Shown here piece by piece: positions 36,518 through 38,487 of a DNA stretch of 38,487 nt. The position numbers and the translations under genes are program-made. Under the pieces are notes generated by a model that ran no database searches, was not told the origin of the DNA, and was given only the letters and a program-made list of their open reading frames with translations. The DNA is taken from NCBI GenBank assembly GCA_019419585.1, contig DXZQ01000026.1:1-38487 (forward strand), read 5' to 3'. Source of the stretch: Collinsella sp. GTDB taxonomy: Bacteria > Actinomycetota > Coriobacteriia > Coriobacteriales > Coriobacteriaceae. Numbering within the stretch: position 1 is the first letter of the stretch; each line of letters starts with the position of its first letter.

Positions 36518-36553
36518 CGGCCCCTGGGGACGTTCCTTTTGTCGCGGGGGCCG
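36518..36553. other. GC-rich hairpin after the solo EIIA gene
   Basis: CGGCCCCTG at 36518-36526 pairs with CGGGGGCCG at 36545-36553 (one G-U pair) around an 18-base loop. It lacks a T-run after it. It may be a weak terminator or a degenerate repeat of the GGGGAC type. Confidence 0.45.
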
Positions 36554-36602
36554 CGTTGTGACACAATGGCGTTTGTTCGATTCGTTATGCGAAAGGCCGA
36601 CT

Positions 36603-37823
36603 ATGGCAAATAAGAAAAAGAACTCCGAGGCCGCGCCGACGCCCGAGCAGCAGACTCGCGCTGCCTCCAGCTCTCGTAAGAAGCAGCGCAAGACGTACGT
36701 GTCTAAGACCGTCAAGATTGTTCTGGTGGTTATCGGCGTGCTGGCAATGTTGCTTTCCGTCTCGGCCATGGCGTGCTCCGGTCTTATGTCGCAGACCGAG
36801 GACACCTCGGGCTACAAGCTCACCGGCGGCGTTGCCGCCACCATCAACGGCACCAACCTCACCGAGGATACCGTGACCAAGCAGATCATGAGCATGCGCA
36901 CGTCCTATGGTTATACCAAGGACAAGGATTGGGCGCAGTACCTGGTCAACAACGACCTTACGCCCAAGAAGTATCGCAAGCAGCTCATCGATTCCTACAC
37001 GCAGCAGATTCTGCTTCAGCAGGCGCAGAAGGAAAACGGCGTGACGGTGTCGGATGAGGAGGTCGAGAAGGCTTGGAAGGACGCGTGCAAGAGCGCGGGC
37101 GGCGCCAAGACCTTTAAGAAGACCCTTAAGACCTACGGCTACACCGAGGACACCTATAAGAGCTCGCTCAAGGAGAGCCTGGCGCAGCAAAAGCTCAAGG
37201 AAGCCGTGGCGCCTACCAGCAAGCCCGAGGACATCGAGATCGTCGATTACATCAACGAGAACCTGTCGAAGTACAACGATGCCCGCCGCTCGTCGAACAT
37301 CCTGATCAAGGTTGATTCCGACGCATCTGACGAGGACAAGGCCGCCGCCAAGGCCAAGGCGCAGGAGTGCCTGGACAAGATCAACTCCGGCGAGCTGAGC
37401 TTTGAGGACGCCGTGGAGCAGTACTCCGACGACATCGGCTCCAAGGAGAAGAAGGGCGATGTGGGTTGGGATAAGCTCACCACCTTCGTCGACAGCTACC
37501 AGACGGCGCTCGAGGGGCTCAACAAGGGCGATGTGAGCGAAGTCGTCGAGTCGACCTATGGCTACCACATCATCAAGTGCACCGACTACTTCCATGTCGA
37601 TAATCAGGTCGATGACATCAACCAGGTGCCCAAGGACATCAAAAAGTACGTTTCCAACGTGGTGAAGACGCAGGCAGAGAGCACTGCGTACAGCGAGTGG
37701 CTGGAGCAGTACAAGAAAGGCGCCGACATTACCGTCAACCCCATGCCCAAGGATGTGCCCTACAACGTGAGCCTGAAGGGCGTTACCAAGAGCTCGACCG
37801 ACGATTCGTCGACGACTGAGTAA
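36603..37823 (+). CDS. Membrane-anchored parvulin-type foldase (PrsA/SurA-like)
   Basis: The 406-residue protein has a basic cytoplasmic tail (1-35), one hydrophobic segment (about 36-57), an N-terminal SurA-like chaperone region (about 75-215) and a parvulin peptidyl-prolyl isomerase domain (about 228-330; 'SSNILIKVDSD', 'GELSFEDAVEQYSDD', 'KKGDVGWDKLTTFVDSYQTAL', 'STYGYHIIK'). It probably helps fold secreted proteins outside the membrane. Cys58 in 'SAMACSG' could be a lipobox, although the position usually held by Leu/Val is Ala, so a plain anchor is equally likely. GAAAGG before the ATG at 36603 supports the start. The tail is Ser/Thr-rich. Confidence 0.92.
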   Translation: MANKKKNSEAAPTPEQQTRAASSSRKKQRKTYVSKTVKIVLVVIGVLAMLLSVSAMACSGLMSQTEDTSGYKLTGGVAATINGTNLTEDTVTKQIMSMRTSYGYTKDKDWAQYLVNNDLTPKKYRKQLIDSYTQQILLQQAQKENGVTVSDEEVEKAWKDACKSAGGAKTFKKTLKTYGYTEDTYKSSLKESLAQQKLKEAVAPTSKPEDIEIVDYINENLSKYNDARRSSNILIKVDSDASDEDKAAAKAKAQECLDKINSGELSFEDAVEQYSDDIGSKEKKGDVGWDKLTTFVDSYQTALEGLNKGDVSEVVESTYGYHIIKCTDYFHVDNQVDDINQVPKDIKKYVSNVVKTQAESTAYSEWLEQYKKGADITVNPMPKDVPYNVSLKGVTKSSTDDSSTTE

Positions 37824-37877
37824 TCATGGGACGGTGCTCGTGCGAGTGCCGCCCACGCTATTGAGGAGGATTTGCAG

Positions 37878-38321
37878 ATGACCAACGAAGAGCTGCAGCA
37901 GGAAATGATCGCTGCCATGAAGGCCAAGGATAAGGTTCGCCTGTCCATCATTCGCCAGGTTAAGGCCGAGGTGAAGAATATCGAGGTCAACGAGCGCCGC
38001 GACGTGACCGAGGAAGACGTCAACAGCATGATCAAGCGTCTGATCAAGCAGACGAGCGAGACGCTAGAGATGTCCATCAAGGCCGGCACCGACCAAGAGC
38101 GTACCGACAATCTGACCGAGCAGGTCAAGATTCTGGAGAGCCTGCTGCCCGCGCAGGTTTCGGGCGAGGAGCTCGAGGCTCTGATCGAGCAGGTTATCGC
38201 CGAGCTGGGCGCCACGTCCAAGAAGCAGATGGGCCAGGTCATGGGTGCACTCGGCAAGGCCACCGGCGGCAACTTCGACAAGCCGGCAGCGGCAAAGATC
38301 GTCGGAGCAAAGCTCGCGTAA
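37878..38321 (+). CDS. yqeY: GatB/YqeY domain protein
   Basis: The 147-residue protein is YqeY, a small stand-alone protein related to the C-terminal tRNA-binding part of GatB. 'EMIAAMKAKDKVRLSIIRQVKAEVKNIEV' near residue 8 and 'KKQMGQVMGALGKATGGNFDKPAAAKIV' near 114 are typical. A role in tRNA-linked chemistry is inferred from GatB; it is not proven. The ATG at 37878 follows GAGGAGGA by seven bases; the TTG two codons earlier is inferior. Confidence 0.93.
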   Translation: MTNEELQQEMIAAMKAKDKVRLSIIRQVKAEVKNIEVNERRDVTEEDVNSMIKRLIKQTSETLEMSIKAGTDQERTDNLTEQVKILESLLPAQVSGEELEALIEQVIAELGATSKKQMGQVMGALGKATGGNFDKPAAAKIVGAKLA

Positions 38322-38324
38322 TTT

Positions 38325-38352
38325 GTTATGCGGTTTTACCAAACCGCATAAC
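38325..38352. other. Perfect 12-bp hairpin after yqeY
   Basis: GTTATGCGGTTT at 38325-38336 pairs perfectly with AAACCGCATAAC at 38341-38352 around TACC. No T-run follows. It may be a transcript-end stabiliser. Confidence 0.55.
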
Positions 38353-38400
38353 GGCTCGACGCTGCAAACCCGTACACACGGCAATCTGACGTTCAATTTC

Positions 38401-38434
38401 AAGGGCGCGACCATAAGGTCTGCGCCCTTTCATT
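38401..38434 (+). terminator. Terminator downstream of yqeY
   Basis: AAGGGCGC at 38401-38408 and GACC pair with GGTC and GCGCCCTT (38417-38429) around ATAA with one bulged T, followed by TTCATTC. Confidence 0.75.
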
Positions 38435-38449
38435 CAAGACTTTAGTCTG

Positions 38450-38468
38450 CTGGCCGCGCAGCGGCCAG
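38450..38468. other. GC hairpin at the window end
   Basis: CTGGCCGC at 38450-38457 pairs with GCGGCCAG at 38461-38468 around GCA, then CTTTAAA. It may be a terminator for a gene on the far side of the window edge. Confidence 0.5.
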
Positions 38469-38487
38469 CTTTAAACCACCCGCTACG

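Overview
The window is GC-rich, gene-dense bacterial chromosome with mostly leading-strand housekeeping genes. Gene content and style point to a Coriobacteriia gut actinobacterium, most likely Collinsella or a close relative. The supporting evidence is a PyrR-type RNA leader in front of carAB, a zinc-type S18, the rpsF-ssb-rpsR-rplI block, a mannose-family PTS operon and dispersed purine genes. The organism call is inference from style and content, not from a database match.

Layout. 1-5.6 kb: a bifunctional-nuclease-domain (BFN/DUF151) protein, two small unknown proteins and typA (all +), then on the minus strand a secreted bactofilin-like membrane protein and a TRIC/UPF0126 channel. 5.7-7.0 kb: a lower-GC cassette in which a predicted PD-(D/E)xK (DUF559-like) nuclease gene sits between two 77-bp inverted repeats, each of which is itself a long hairpin. 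This is the most foreign-looking piece of the window. 7.0-7.3 kb: two tRNA-Ser genes (CGA, GGA) on the minus strand. 7.7-17.5 kb: rpsF-ssb-rpsR-rplI, dnaB, purA, purD, a NUDIX hydrolase, an ABC exporter and a one-pass membrane protein. 17.6-22.4 kb: carA-carB behind a PyrR-type translational leader. 22.6-26.5 kb: a GntR/UTRA repressor divergent from a four-gene mannose-family PTS operon (EIIA, EIIB, EIIC, EIID). 26.6-29.8 kb: a small membrane protein, a MarR regulator, purE, a class B sortase and a MoaE-like protein. 29.9-31.1 kb (minus): a CmpB-type membrane protein. 31.4-35.0 kb: purF, purM, purN. 35.1 kb to the end: a RelB/DinJ-PIN toxin-antitoxin pair, a solo PTS EIIA, a membrane-anchored parvulin foldase and a YqeY protein.

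How it works together. Five de novo purine steps (PurF, PurD, PurN, PurM, PurE) plus PurA lie in four separate places, so they are not one operon. CarAB supplies carbamoyl phosphate for pyrimidines and arginine. The PTS operon and its divergent regulator form a self-contained sugar-uptake module.

The most unusual non-coding structure is a pair of very long hairpins, after carB and before purE. They carry the same 16-nt loop in opposite orientations, and their stems differ by compensatory base-pair changes. With the hairpin-flanked nuclease cassette, they are the best candidates here for something not yet described.
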